A DNA stretch of 64,000 bases, from assembly GCA_036495685.1 (NCBI GenBank), contig DASXMJ010000172.1, positions 1-64,000 on the forward strand, written 5' to 3'. The notes under the pieces are model-generated. The model had not been told where the DNA came from, made no database searches, and was given only the letters and a program-made list of their open reading frames with translations. The DNA comes from Candidatus Binataceae bacterium (GTDB taxonomy: Bacteria > Desulfobacterota > Binatia > Binatales > Binataceae). This document shows positions 36,001 to 43,728 of this stretch, in pieces. Made by a program: the position numbers and the translations under genes. How positions within the stretch are numbered: position 1 is the stretch's first letter; each line of letters opens with the position of its first letter.

Positions 36001-36467
36001 CGCTAATGCGCGAAGGCATGGCGGGCACCCGCGAATACGGAACTCTGCCGGTTTATCGATACGGATTGGTACTGATGGCCACCACCTTCCTGCGCGCGGG
36101 CAACGTGGAGGAAGGACTGAGGGCAGTGGATGAGGCAGCGGAGGGAATTGAGGCCGACGAGCGATTTAACGAGGCGGAAATCTGGCGGCTGCGCGGCGAG
36201 TTCATGCTGGCGAAGAGGCAGGAGCGCGCGGCGGCGGAGAATTTTCGTCGTGCCATCGGGGTGGCAAGGGCGCAACAAGGCAAATCCTGGGAGTTACGGG
36301 CGACCTTCAGCCTCGCAAAAATGTTGGCATCGCAGGACCACGCCGCGCAGGCGGATGCGATTCTCGCGCCGGTTTACCAGTGGTTCACCGAAGGCTTCGA
36401 TACGAACGACTTGGTATTGGCGAAAACGTTATTGGACCGGCTGCAGGTTGAGCAACCCCGGCGCTGA
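33012..36467 (+). CDS. Class III adenylate/guanylate cyclase with double zinc ribbon, ATPase and TPR domains
   Basis: 1151 residues. Two zinc ribbons open the chain: C3-C6 with C17-C20 and C28-C31 with C42-C45. A class III cyclase domain follows (about 74-260), with the two metal aspartates in FADMKGS (D84) and GDGIFALFG (D128). A P-loop ATPase is next (GEAGVGKSR-type loop; Walker B VIFEDLHWLDDES). TPR repeats fill the C-terminal half. The usual VNLAARM motif, whose asparagine stabilises the transition state, reads VSLASRM, so activity could be reduced. This layout occurs in many environmental bacteria as a sensor-transducer. It probably makes cAMP or cGMP under ATPase/TPR control; the ligand is unknown. 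Confidence 0.88.
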   Translation: MRCGKCGTENPGGMKFCGNCAAPLRNLCPKCGFENPDSFKFCGQCGAALAVPAAARPETRPAAREVGTGPLEGERKVVTALFADMKGSMELIEDLDPEDARAIVDPAIARMIDAVHYYDGYIVQSTGDGIFALFGAPHAQEDHPQRALYAGLKMQEEMRRYAGELRAAGQPPVEIRIGVNTGEAVVRSIRTGDAKVEYTPIGHAVSLASRMQTLAPSGSIVIAAETRKIVAGYFELNSLGPARIKGVTEPVEVFEVTGLGPLRSRLHRSASRGLSKFVGRTVEIAHMKRVAELARTGHGQIVAAVAEAGVGKSRLFYEFKQMQQSGWRVLEAFSVSHGRASAYHPVIDLLKGYFAIADSDDDRARREKITGRVLALDRSLEDTLPYLAPLMGIGEESILSAAPVQDPSQLLEEYSKFWEQSLDRLQVLAASAKGNSLEGMDQSIQRARTRDAIKRLLLRESMNQPLIVIFEDLHWLDDESGEVLDLLADSIGTARILLMVNYRPEYHHQWSNKTYYSQLRLDPLGPETAGELLNGLIGEDAPLVPLKEMIVQRTEGNPFFMEEMVQVLFDEGALTRNGTVKLVKPLSSIRLPATVKGIIAARIDKLAAEEKDLLQTLAVIGKEFPLGLVRHVSGKSNQTLTPLLSNLQVGEFIYEQPAAPEPDYTFKHALTQEVAYDSILAERRKAIHERAAAGIETIFDAQLDDHLDELANHYSRSSNPAKAVEFLERAATRAHARSAYAEAERYLTQALSLIAELPDTRERVRREIALRVQYGTIFAAIHGFATGELDAQLERTRELLSRAGESPEIQMVLAGMWDVEISRGQVKAAAATAQRMLAIAENTGAEDALANAQHATGSTEMWRGNLVPARDHFERAAAIYNRDLDRYLPMPRAGVIAGRSQLAWTLWALGYPEKARTRIREALSLARKLNRPYSMAFALQFAIAAEALCGDYAQIRAQSEALIELSQQHGYPHWLASGTMSLGASIVEEEDFDRGIALMREGMAGTREYGTLPVYRYGLVLMATTFLRAGNVEEGLRAVDEAAEGIEADERFNEAEIWRLRGEFMLAKRQERAAAENFRRAIGVARAQQGKSWELRATFSLAKMLASQDHAAQADAILAPVYQWFTEGFDTNDLVLAKTLLDRLQVEQPRR

Positions 36468-36606
36468 CTCCGGTCCGGCACCTCCTAGACTATCGGCGCG
36501 CGGGAGTCGCGTGCCACGCTCACGAAAGGCTCTGACTGCACGACGGCGTGGGTTTTAAAGTGTTAACCGGCTCCGCGACCCGCCGAACTCCGAGTGCCGC
36601 CTGGAA

Positions 36607-37854
36607 CTACTTAACCCTGCGGAAGTGATCTGTCAGACGCTTGAAAAATCCGGCGCTCTGGACCGGCGCCTGGGTAACCACCGGTACGGAATCGATCTGC
36701 TTGCCATCCTGGGTGATGGCCAGCTGCCCCACACCCGCGCCTTTGGCAACCGGCGCACTCATGTACTTGGCCGCCGGATTCCAAGCGACATCGATCTTTC
36801 CTTCCTCGCCCTTACCAACCGTCACGTAAGTCTCGTGCACCGGGGCAATCGCGACGGTCTCGGCTACTCCATAGAAGACCGGGACAGTCGCGGGCATCAC
36901 CTTGTGCGCATCGGGCTTGGCCGTCGCGAAGGTGCGAAAGCTCCAGTCGACCAGTTTTTCCGTTTCGACGCGCCGCTTCTCAGAGCTGGGCGTGCCCATT
37001 ACCGCTGATACCAGGACCATCCCGTTCGACTTCGCCGACGCGACCAGATGGTAGCCAGCCTCTTCGACGTGGCCGGTTTTGATTCCGTCCACGCGTCCAT
37101 CGTAGAAAAGCAGCGTGTTGAAATTGGGCTGTTTGATTTTGTCGTAGGTAAAGTCCTTCGCCCCTGTATAGGTCAGCGCCTCCGGGTGACGGCGAAGAAG
37201 TTCGCAACCGAGTTTCACCATGTCCGCCGCGGTCGTGTACTCGCCCTCAACCGGCAGACCATCGGGATTGGTGAAATGAGTCTCGCTGAGCCCCAATTCT
37301 GCCGCCTTCGCGTTCATCTGCGTCGTGAAACCGTCGGGGCTTCCGCCCAGGTATTCGGAGAGCGCTACCGCGGCATCATTGCCGGACGAGACCATCAGCC
37401 CGAACAGGAGATCCTGTACGGCGACTTTTTGCCCGACGCCTAGAAACATGCGCGAGACACTTTCATCCATCGAGAGTCTCCAGGCCTGCTCGCTAATCGG
37501 CATCATGGTGTCGAGCGTGATGCGCTTTTGTGCCAGCGCATCAAGCACCAGGAAAAAGGTCATGATCTTGGCGAGGCTGGCCGGTTGCATGCGCGCATGT
37601 TCGTTATAGGAATACAGAACCGCGCCGGTCTGTTGGTCGACCATCATCGCGGACTTCGCATCGAGCGCGAACGGTGCCGGACGATCGCCGAAGACATGGA
37701 TATCGGAAAGAGAAACCGCGGGCGCCTCTTGGGACGCAGCCCGGCGCGAGGTGTGCGACCTGGTCCGGGCCGCCCACGCGGACGTTGCCAACAGCGATAC
37801 TATCAATAAGACGAGCCAGGGAACGCCTCGATAACCGATGAGTCGCGCACGCAT
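36607..37854 (-). CDS. D-alanyl-D-alanine carboxypeptidase (PBP5 type, S11)
   Basis: 415 residues from the ATG at 37854; a longer in-frame start at 37911 adds 19 poor residues. A signal peptide ends around LLATSAWA. Penicillin-binding motifs are SxxK (S93-LA-K96 in PASLAKIM), SGN (157-159) and KTG (259-261). It trims the terminal D-alanine from peptidoglycan stem peptides in the periplasm. A C-terminal PBP5-like beta domain and an amphipathic tail (FFKRLTDHFRRVK) probably anchor it to the membrane. It is divergent from the glycosyltransferase gene across a 308-base gap. Confidence 0.94.
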   Translation of the reverse strand: MRARLIGYRGVPWLVLLIVSLLATSAWAARTRSHTSRRAASQEAPAVSLSDIHVFGDRPAPFALDAKSAMMVDQQTGAVLYSYNEHARMQPASLAKIMTFFLVLDALAQKRITLDTMMPISEQAWRLSMDESVSRMFLGVGQKVAVQDLLFGLMVSSGNDAAVALSEYLGGSPDGFTTQMNAKAAELGLSETHFTNPDGLPVEGEYTTAADMVKLGCELLRRHPEALTYTGAKDFTYDKIKQPNFNTLLFYDGRVDGIKTGHVEEAGYHLVASAKSNGMVLVSAVMGTPSSEKRRVETEKLVDWSFRTFATAKPDAHKVMPATVPVFYGVAETVAIAPVHETYVTVGKGEEGKIDVAWNPAAKYMSAPVAKGAGVGQLAITQDGKQIDSVPVVTQAPVQSAGFFKRLTDHFRRVK

Positions 37855-38162
37855 TGCTATCCGCTCCGCCTCCACCAATTTGAAGCTACGGTGCGGGGCC
37901 CGCGACCGCAAGACCAGCCATCGGATGACGTGAGTTCGAAAGCTGTTGAGAAGAAAACTGCAATGACCTCAATCGCCTCACTTGTCGACTCTGGAAAACC
38001 CACCACATACGACGTCAAAACCCAGCGCGGATGGGAGCGGTTGCCAATTTTTTAAAAGTGTCTTCGGACAAAGCTGGGCTGCGGGGTGGCCCGGCGGCCG
38101 GCCTGCCGCACGCATCGAGGTTCCCTTTGTACGGCGATGCGGATAAATGAAGTATTTACTCG
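37855..38162. other. Divergent intergenic region, dac / glycosyltransferase
   Basis: 308 bases that must hold promoters in both directions. A short T/A palindrome (ATTTTTTAAAAG around 38047-38058) stands out in a GC-rich background. No clear sigma-70 box pair or RNA gene can be identified. Confidence 0.45.
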
Positions 38163-39473
38163 ATGGATATTTCCGTAATCCTCCCGGTCATTAACGAAAG
38201 GGAAAATCTTGACATCTTGATCCCGCGCCTCAAGTCGCTGCTCAACAATGCGCGGCTCGTCGGGGAGATTGTGGTGGTCGACGGCGGCTCGAGCGACGGC
38301 ACCTGCGAGTCCGCCGCCGCTCACGGGGTCCGCGTGGTTTCCGAACGAGGAAAGGGATACGGCGCTGCGATTCAGACCGGATTTGAGGAGGCCCGCGGGG
38401 ACTGGGTCCTTACGCTCGACGCGGACCTCTCGCACGATCCCGACTTCGTCGCCAAAATGTGGCGCGCGCGCGACCGCGGTGACATCGTGATCGCGTCGCG
38501 CTACACGCGCGGCGGAGTGGCCTATACCGACGTGTTTCGCAAAACGCTGAGCCGGCTGCTCAATATGTTTCTGCGCCGTTTCTGGTCGCTACCGGTGCGC
38601 GATGTTTCGAGCGGTTACCGCCTTTATCGGCGCGCCGCACTGGAGGGACTCAAACTTACTTCAACCAATTTCGAGGTGCTGGGGGAAATTTTGGTGCGGC
38701 TCTACGCGCGCGGTTACGCCGTGGTTGAAGTGCCGTTTACCTACTTCCCGCGCAGGGCGGGACGCTCGCATATCCGCCTGCTTCGCTTCGGCATGGCCCA
38801 GTTGCGATCGGCGCTGCGAATGTGGAAGCTGCGTAACTCGCTGGAGTCCGCGGACTATGATGAGCGCGCCTACTACAGCATCATTCCGTTCCAGCGCTAT
38901 TGGCAGCGCCGCCGTCATTCCATCGCGGTCTCCTGGGCGCGCGGCGCAGGCCGCATCCTCGACGCGGGCTGTGGCTCAAGCCTGATCGTCCAAAGCCTCA
39001 ACAACGCGGTCGGCATGGAATTCAACTTTGGCAAGTTGCGCTTCCTTCGGCACCACGGAATCCCACTTGCTCGCGGCTCGGCCTTCGCCCTCCCGTTCAA
39101 GGACGCGAGCTTCGACTGTGTGATTAGTTCACAGGTAATTGAACATCTCGCCTACGACGAAATCTTGTTTTCCGAAATGCGGCGGGTGTTGCGACCTGGC
39201 GGCATGCTGATTCTCGGCACGCCCGACTATGCGACCATCGGATGGCGCATTATCGAGCCGACCTACCGTTTTCTCCTGCCCGGCGGCTACGCCGACGAGC
39301 ACATCACCCACTATACTCGTGAGAAATTGACCGAGATCCTCATGCGACACGGCTTTGGGGTGGAGGAAACCGCCTACATCGTTCGCAGCGAGTTGATCAT
39401 GCGATGCCGCAAGCGCGACCTGCCGATCCCGGCACAGCAAAGTGCTCCATCCCCGGAGTCCAGCGCCGCATGA
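38163..39473 (+). CDS. Glycosyltransferase family 2 fused to SAM methyltransferase
   Basis: 436 residues in one frame. The N-terminal half (1-230) is a dolichol-phosphate mannosyltransferase-like GT2: ISVILPVINERENL, VVDGGSSDGT, LDAD (D86-x-D88) and the SSGYRLYRR block. The C-terminal half (about 255-430) is a Methyltransf_11-like domain with ILDAGCGSS (motif I), a post-I GMEFNFGKL, FDCVISSQVIEHLAYDE and LRPGGMLILGTP. There is no transmembrane anchor. The fusion suggests that sugar transfer and methylation of the product or a lipid carrier are linked. It is divergent from the dac gene. Confidence 0.9.
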   Translation: MDISVILPVINERENLDILIPRLKSLLNNARLVGEIVVVDGGSSDGTCESAAAHGVRVVSERGKGYGAAIQTGFEEARGDWVLTLDADLSHDPDFVAKMWRARDRGDIVIASRYTRGGVAYTDVFRKTLSRLLNMFLRRFWSLPVRDVSSGYRLYRRAALEGLKLTSTNFEVLGEILVRLYARGYAVVEVPFTYFPRRAGRSHIRLLRFGMAQLRSALRMWKLRNSLESADYDERAYYSIIPFQRYWQRRRHSIAVSWARGAGRILDAGCGSSLIVQSLNNAVGMEFNFGKLRFLRHHGIPLARGSAFALPFKDASFDCVISSQVIEHLAYDEILFSEMRRVLRPGGMLILGTPDYATIGWRIIEPTYRFLLPGGYADEHITHYTREKLTEILMRHGFGVEETAYIVRSELIMRCRKRDLPIPAQQSAPSPESSAA

Positions 39474-39690
39474 TGGGGGAGAGCGACAACGTCCGGTGAA
39501 CAGCGCGGCGCCGGGGTGTCATTTTCGCTTCGTTTGAGAGAGACTTCTCCGCGAAACCTCGGCGGCAATCGCAGATGGCGCTACGCATTGCGGGGTGACG
39601 GCAGGGCGTAACTATACGAGTCCTGATCGTTCCGAATGGAAACCTGGGGACGAATGGTCAGGGCGAACAGACCAGTGCGGAGGATGGCAG

Positions 39691-40506
39691 ATGCCCAAGC
39701 TTACGGTTACCGATATCAATGTTCACTACGACGTGAGCGGAGGCGGCGAGCCGCTCCTGATGGTCATGGGATTGGGCGCCAGCTCGGCGGCGTGGGATCC
39801 TGAACTGGTGGACGAGTTGGCAAAGTCCTTCCGCACCATCACCTTCGACAATCGCGGTACCGGGCAAAGCGACAAGCCCGACAAGCCCTACTCCATCGAG
39901 ATGTTCGCCGACGATGCGGCCGGGGTGCTCGACGGGCTGAAGATTCCGCGCGCCCATATTTTTGGAGTCTCGATGGGCGGGATGATCGCCCAGGAGTTCG
40001 CGCTCCGCCATCCAGGTCGCACCGGTAGCCTCACACTGGGATGCACGACTGCGGGCGGGTCCCATTCCGTCCCCCCGCCGCCGGAATCGCTCAAGGTGCT
40101 GACAGCACCCCGTGAGGGTGTTCCGCCAGAGGACATCATCCGGCGCGGCTGGCCGCTGTCGCTGACGCCGGAGTACATCAGAGATAATCGCGACCGGCTT
40201 GAGGCTCGCATCCCGCGGCTGCTTGAGCATCCGACCCCGCCGTTCGCGTTCCAACGGCAGCTCGAAGGAACCTACACGCTCAAGACCTGGGACAGGTTGC
40301 CTAACCTCAAGGCACCTACGCTCGTGATAACCGGAGCGAAGGATGTGTTGATCCCTGCGCGCAATTCGGAGCTTCTCGCGGAGCGGATTCCCGGCGCGAA
40401 GCTCCATCTCATCGCGAACGCGGGTCACGGTTTTACCACCGAAGGCCGCGATGAGTTCCTGCGCGTCTTTGTGCCGTTCGTGAAATCGCACCCACTCGGA
40501 GCTTGA
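39691..40506 (+). CDS. Alpha/beta hydrolase
   Basis: 271 residues from the ATG at 39691 (GGAGG about 7 bases upstream). The longer in-frame start at 39595 adds only charged, poor sequence. Catalytic elements: oxyanion region GLGASSAAWD, nucleophile elbow GVSMGG, acid in GAKDVLIP, histidine in NAGHGFTTEG. It belongs to the general hydrolase/3-oxoadipate enol-lactonase-like branch. The natural substrate is not evident. No operon partner is close; the DNA ligase gene follows after 187 bases. Confidence 0.9.
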   Translation: MPKLTVTDINVHYDVSGGGEPLLMVMGLGASSAAWDPELVDELAKSFRTITFDNRGTGQSDKPDKPYSIEMFADDAAGVLDGLKIPRAHIFGVSMGGMIAQEFALRHPGRTGSLTLGCTTAGGSHSVPPPPESLKVLTAPREGVPPEDIIRRGWPLSLTPEYIRDNRDRLEARIPRLLEHPTPPFAFQRQLEGTYTLKTWDRLPNLKAPTLVITGAKDVLIPARNSELLAERIPGAKLHLIANAGHGFTTEGRDEFLRVFVPFVKSHPLGA

Positions 40507-40693
40507 AGGGATCTCCACCTATCGGGAGGGTGGCCACTTTACACGGGGTCCCGGAACGGTCGCGAAGAAACGTGCTCCTCGCCCTCGTGCTATAGCGGTG
40601 CCCCGGCGCCCCTGACTCACCGCGGAACGACTAGTTGCGGGAGGCGGCGGCGCCGCTTGCGATTTTGTTAGGCGGGCGCCTTTAATTCCCGAG

Positions 40694-42367
40694 GTGTCTT
40701 CCTTCTACGATTTTGCGCTGGTCTGCCAGGAACTGGGCCAGACTCAGAGTCGCCTGCAGATGGCGGAGGCGGTTGGTACTTTCCTCGCCGCATTGTCGAT
40801 CGATGAAGCCGAGGTCGCGGCCCGCTTCATGGTGGGACGCGCCCTTGAGCAGGGCGAGGAGAAGCGGCTGCAACTCAGCGGCCGCGCGATTTGGAAAATC
40901 GTCGCAGAAATGGTCGGGGTCGAAGATCAAGGCGAGGATATCTTTGCGGCGGCGGAGGACTTCGGAGAGGCGGTCGCGATCATGCTCCGTCGCCGGACAG
41001 CGGATCCCGAACCGACCCTGACGATCGGCGAAGTCGATCGCGCCTTTCACGACATCGCGGAGATCGAAGGACGGCACGCGCGCAATCGCAAGCTGGACGC
41101 TCTGCGCGCGCTCTTTGCGCGAAGCTCCGCGCTCGAAGGCAAGTACCTGGCCAAAGTGTTGATCCGCGAGATGCGCCATGGAGTGAGCGAAGGCATGATG
41201 CTCGAGGCGATCGCGCGGATGGCCAATCGACCGGTTAGCGACGTGCGGCGCATCCATATGCTGGAAGCGGATCTGGGCCGTACCGTCCGGATTCTCCGCG
41301 AGGGCGGTGCCCTGCCGAGTGGACCCGGGCGAAGATCGGCGGGGGTGAAACCGCTTAAGCCGATGCTGGCGCAGCCCGCCGCGGACATTGCCGAAGCGTT
41401 TGCGATGCTCGGGCCCGAGCTCGCGTTCGAGCACAAACTCGATGGCGCCCGCGTGCAGATCCATCACGGGGAAGGTTCCACGCGCATTTTTTCGCGGCGC
41501 ATGAATGAAATCACCACAAGCCTGCCGGAAGTGGTCGACACGATCGGGAAGCTTGGGGGGCGTTCGGCGATTCTGGACGGTGAAGTCATCGCGGTCGATT
41601 CGCTGGGGCGGCCATTGGCCTTTCAAGAGCTCATGCGCCGTTTTGGGCGTGTCAAGGACATCGAGCGACTGCGCGCTGAGCAGCCGATCAGGCTGCATCT
41701 GTTTGATCTGCTCGCGCTCGACAGCGCTCTGATAATCGATCATTCCTATGCGGAGCGCGCCCGCCTGCTCGACGATCTCGCGAGCGCCGCATCGCTGGAC
41801 ACGGTGCAGAGATTGATGACCCCGTCCCTCTCGGAAGCCGAACGGTTTTTCCGCGATGCGATCGCCGCCGGGTACGAAGGTGTCGTCGGGAAGGCGCTGA
41901 GGAGCGCGTACATGCCGGGGGTGCGCGGGCGCGGATGGGTGAAGATCAAGCACGCGCGCACGCTCGACCTTGTCATAGTGGCGGCGGACTGGGGCTACGG
42001 TCGTCGGCACGGATGGCTCTCTAACTACCATCTGGCGGCGCGCAATGAGCGAACCGGAGGTTTCAGCGAGGTCGGCAAGACCTTCAAAGGATTGACCGAC
42101 GAACAATTCCGCGAAATGACCGAGCGCTTGCTCGCGTTGAAGATCAGCGAATCACACGGCACGGTCGTGGTGCGGCCCGAGGTTGTGGTCGAAGTAGGGT
42201 ACAATGATATCCAGCGCAGTCCGCAATATGAAGCAGGGATGGCGCTGCGCTTCGCCCGCATAGTTCGCATCCGCACCGACAAAGCCGTAAGCGAGGCGGA
42301 CTCCATCGAGGCGGTCGAGCGCGACTTCGAGCGCCAGCTCGTCAGGCCACTGGCCGCCAAGGTCTGA
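40694..42367 (+). CDS. ATP-dependent DNA ligase, archaeal/LigB type
   Basis: 557 residues, GTG start. The N-terminal DNA-binding domain (1-210) is followed by the adenylation domain: motif I EHKLDGARVQI with nucleophile K248, LDGEVIAVD (motif III-like), EGVVGKAL (motif IV), and WVKIKH (motif V), then an OB domain. It seals nicks using ATP. Most bacteria also rely on NAD-dependent LigA for replication, so this one likely serves repair. Length and domain order resemble archaeal replicative ligase and mycobacterial LigB. It stands alone with no Ku or primase neighbours. Confidence 0.92.
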   Translation: MSSFYDFALVCQELGQTQSRLQMAEAVGTFLAALSIDEAEVAARFMVGRALEQGEEKRLQLSGRAIWKIVAEMVGVEDQGEDIFAAAEDFGEAVAIMLRRRTADPEPTLTIGEVDRAFHDIAEIEGRHARNRKLDALRALFARSSALEGKYLAKVLIREMRHGVSEGMMLEAIARMANRPVSDVRRIHMLEADLGRTVRILREGGALPSGPGRRSAGVKPLKPMLAQPAADIAEAFAMLGPELAFEHKLDGARVQIHHGEGSTRIFSRRMNEITTSLPEVVDTIGKLGGRSAILDGEVIAVDSLGRPLAFQELMRRFGRVKDIERLRAEQPIRLHLFDLLALDSALIIDHSYAERARLLDDLASAASLDTVQRLMTPSLSEAERFFRDAIAAGYEGVVGKALRSAYMPGVRGRGWVKIKHARTLDLVIVAADWGYGRRHGWLSNYHLAARNERTGGFSEVGKTFKGLTDEQFREMTERLLALKISESHGTVVVRPEVVVEVGYNDIQRSPQYEAGMALRFARIVRIRTDKAVSEADSIEAVERDFERQLVRPLAAKV

Positions 42368-42480
42368 TAGAAATAGGTGCAGTACATATTGCGCGACGAG
42401 GTCGCAAGACCTCCTTCGCCTTGTTGCGACGACGGAAGCAAACGGCGCGAGATGACGATCAGGCGGGTCGGTGATTGACA

Positions 42481-42536
42481 GCCCGCGAACTTAAGCGGGC
42501 ATCACACCCCAGATACCGGGACATTTTCTAGTGTGA
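42481..42536. other. Nested inverted repeats after the ligase gene
   Basis: Two structures sit side by side: GCCCGC-gaacttaa-GCGGGC (42481-42500) and TCACAC ... GTGTGA (42502-42507 with 42531-42536). They lie 114 bases after the ligase stop codon. They may be a processed 3' end, a factor-dependent terminator, or the end of a decayed insertion element. Confidence 0.4.
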
Positions 42537-42600
42537 GTGCGAAATGATCTTCGTGTGCTGTGCTGCTGATGCGCGGTGGGGAGCCAGGCTCCACGCCCAT

Positions 42601-42630
42601 AAAAAAACGCTCGCCCGAGGCGACTCGGGC
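42601..42630 (-). terminator. Rho-independent terminator of the small orphan gene
   Basis: On the minus strand GCCCGAG-TCGC-CTCGGGC forms a 7-bp GC stem with a 4-base loop (42613-42630). Five bases then lead into seven T residues (42601-42607). It lies 15 bases after the stop of 42646-42858, an ideal arrangement. Confidence 0.8.
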
Positions 42631-42645
42631 TCTTCAAGCATCCGG

Positions 42646-42858
42646 TCAGTGACTGTTCAGATAGGAAGGCTCGTGGGCGTCCTGCAGGGCCATCGCGATC
42701 GCTTCGATCTCACTCTCCCCGAAGTCTTCAAACGCGAATAGCTCGACCGTCTCATCCTGCTCACGCCTTTCATACACGTCGCAGCACCAGCAGTGAGGAC
42801 CCAGTTGCCGGGTTCGCAAGACAAAGGTGTTGGAGCCTACCACTTCCACCCGTTCCAT
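42646..42858 (-). CDS. Small orphan protein, function unknown
   Basis: 70 residues from the ATG at 42858, with GGAGG 8 bases upstream. A TTG at 42873 would use no ribosome-binding site. It is acidic at the C-terminus with a HCWCC cysteine cluster and an ELFAFEDFGESEIEAIA helix. Nothing resembles a known fold. Strong points for a real gene are its clear ribosome-binding site, a promoter-like pair upstream and a T-tailed terminator right after the stop. The cysteine cluster could bind metal or be redox-active; that is speculation. Confidence 0.75.
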   Translation of the reverse strand: MERVEVVGSNTFVLRTRQLGPHCWCCDVYERREQDETVELFAFEDFGESEIEAIAMALQDAHEPSYLNSH

Positions 42859-42904
42859 AATGGCTACCTCCAAATCAGAAAGTGCCGTGGTCGCTGGCCG
42901 ACCT

Positions 42905-42934
42905 AGTATGAGAAAAATAGCACGAAAGCGTCAG
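42905..42934 (-). promoter_or_regulatory. Possible sigma-70 promoter of the orphan gene
   Basis: On the minus strand CTGACG (42929-42934) and CATACT (42905-42910) are 18 bases apart, about 47 bases before the ATG at 42858. Both boxes are partial matches to the consensus. Confidence 0.3.
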
Positions 42935-42998
42935 TCCAGCTAATGCCAAAGCGCGGAAAACGGCTTATTCACGACGTTTTTCAGGATTAGCGCGACTG

Positions 42999-43565
42999 TT
43001 ACGATCGCTTGAGCAACCTTGTCCAGTCGGTCAACGCGTCGGCGGTGCTAGAAAATGCGATGGCGTTCCAGGGAATCTCGGGCGGCGCAAAATAACGGAC
43101 CTCGACGGCTTCGGAAGACAGCGTCGCCGCGCCGCTTTGCGCGTGAGCCAGATACGCAATCAGCTGCGCATTGTGATTTGAAGTATCGGTATACACTCCG
43201 AGCAAGCCATCGACGATGGCACGCAACCCGACTTCCTCGCTCGTTTCACGCACGGCTGCGTCGATCGCCCGTTCGCCGAACTCTACGAACCCGCCCGGGA
43301 ATGTCCATTTGCCCATCGCGGGTTGGTTACCACGCTTCAGCAGCAGCACGCGTCCACCATCAATCACCAGGCATCCCACCGCGAGCTTCGGCGCTGCAAA
43401 GAACACGAAACCGCATCGCACGCACACGGGATGTTCATTTCCCTCGGGCAGGATCGGACGGCGCTCCATCGGTCCGCCGCACAAGGGGCAGAAGCGGGCC
43501 TCGCGCGGGAAGCGATGCTGCACGCTGTGATTGGGGTGAACTGCTTCCTTGTTGATCCTACTCAA
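42999..43565 (-). CDS. Nudix hydrolase with N-terminal zinc ribbon
   Basis: 188 residues, TTG start (no closer ATG in the family region). A zinc ribbon comes first (C26PLC29 and C48VRC51). The Nudix box follows: GGFVEFGERAIDAAVRETSE with EEVGL, matching Gx5Ex7REUxEExGU. This domain order is that of NADH pyrophosphatase-like or NudC-related hydrolases, but NudC's SQPWPFPxS motif is absent. It likely cleaves a nucleoside diphosphate linked to a variable group. Confidence 0.85.
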   Translation of the reverse strand: MSRINKEAVHPNHSVQHRFPREARFCPLCGGPMERRPILPEGNEHPVCVRCGFVFFAAPKLAVGCLVIDGGRVLLLKRGNQPAMGKWTFPGGFVEFGERAIDAAVRETSEEVGLRAIVDGLLGVYTDTSNHNAQLIAYLAHAQSGAATLSSEAVEVRYFAPPEIPWNAIAFSSTADALTDWTRLLKRS

Positions 43566-43728
43566 CGCCGCCGCCAGTCTGCTGGTCGCTTTTCACTTTC
43601 CATCGATGCCGCCCGAGCGCGCGAGCGCCAGCAACGCCGAGGAAAGTAGAAAGCTTAGCTTGTACGAGTCAAACTACCTCGCTGAGCTCCCGAAGGACGA
43701 ACCGAACCCAAAGTTGGATCGAAGTGAA

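Noticed and set aside
40682-42106. Minus-strand open frame of 474 codons
   Set aside because: Antisense to the DNA ligase, which has all nucleotidyltransferase motifs; the antisense protein has none.
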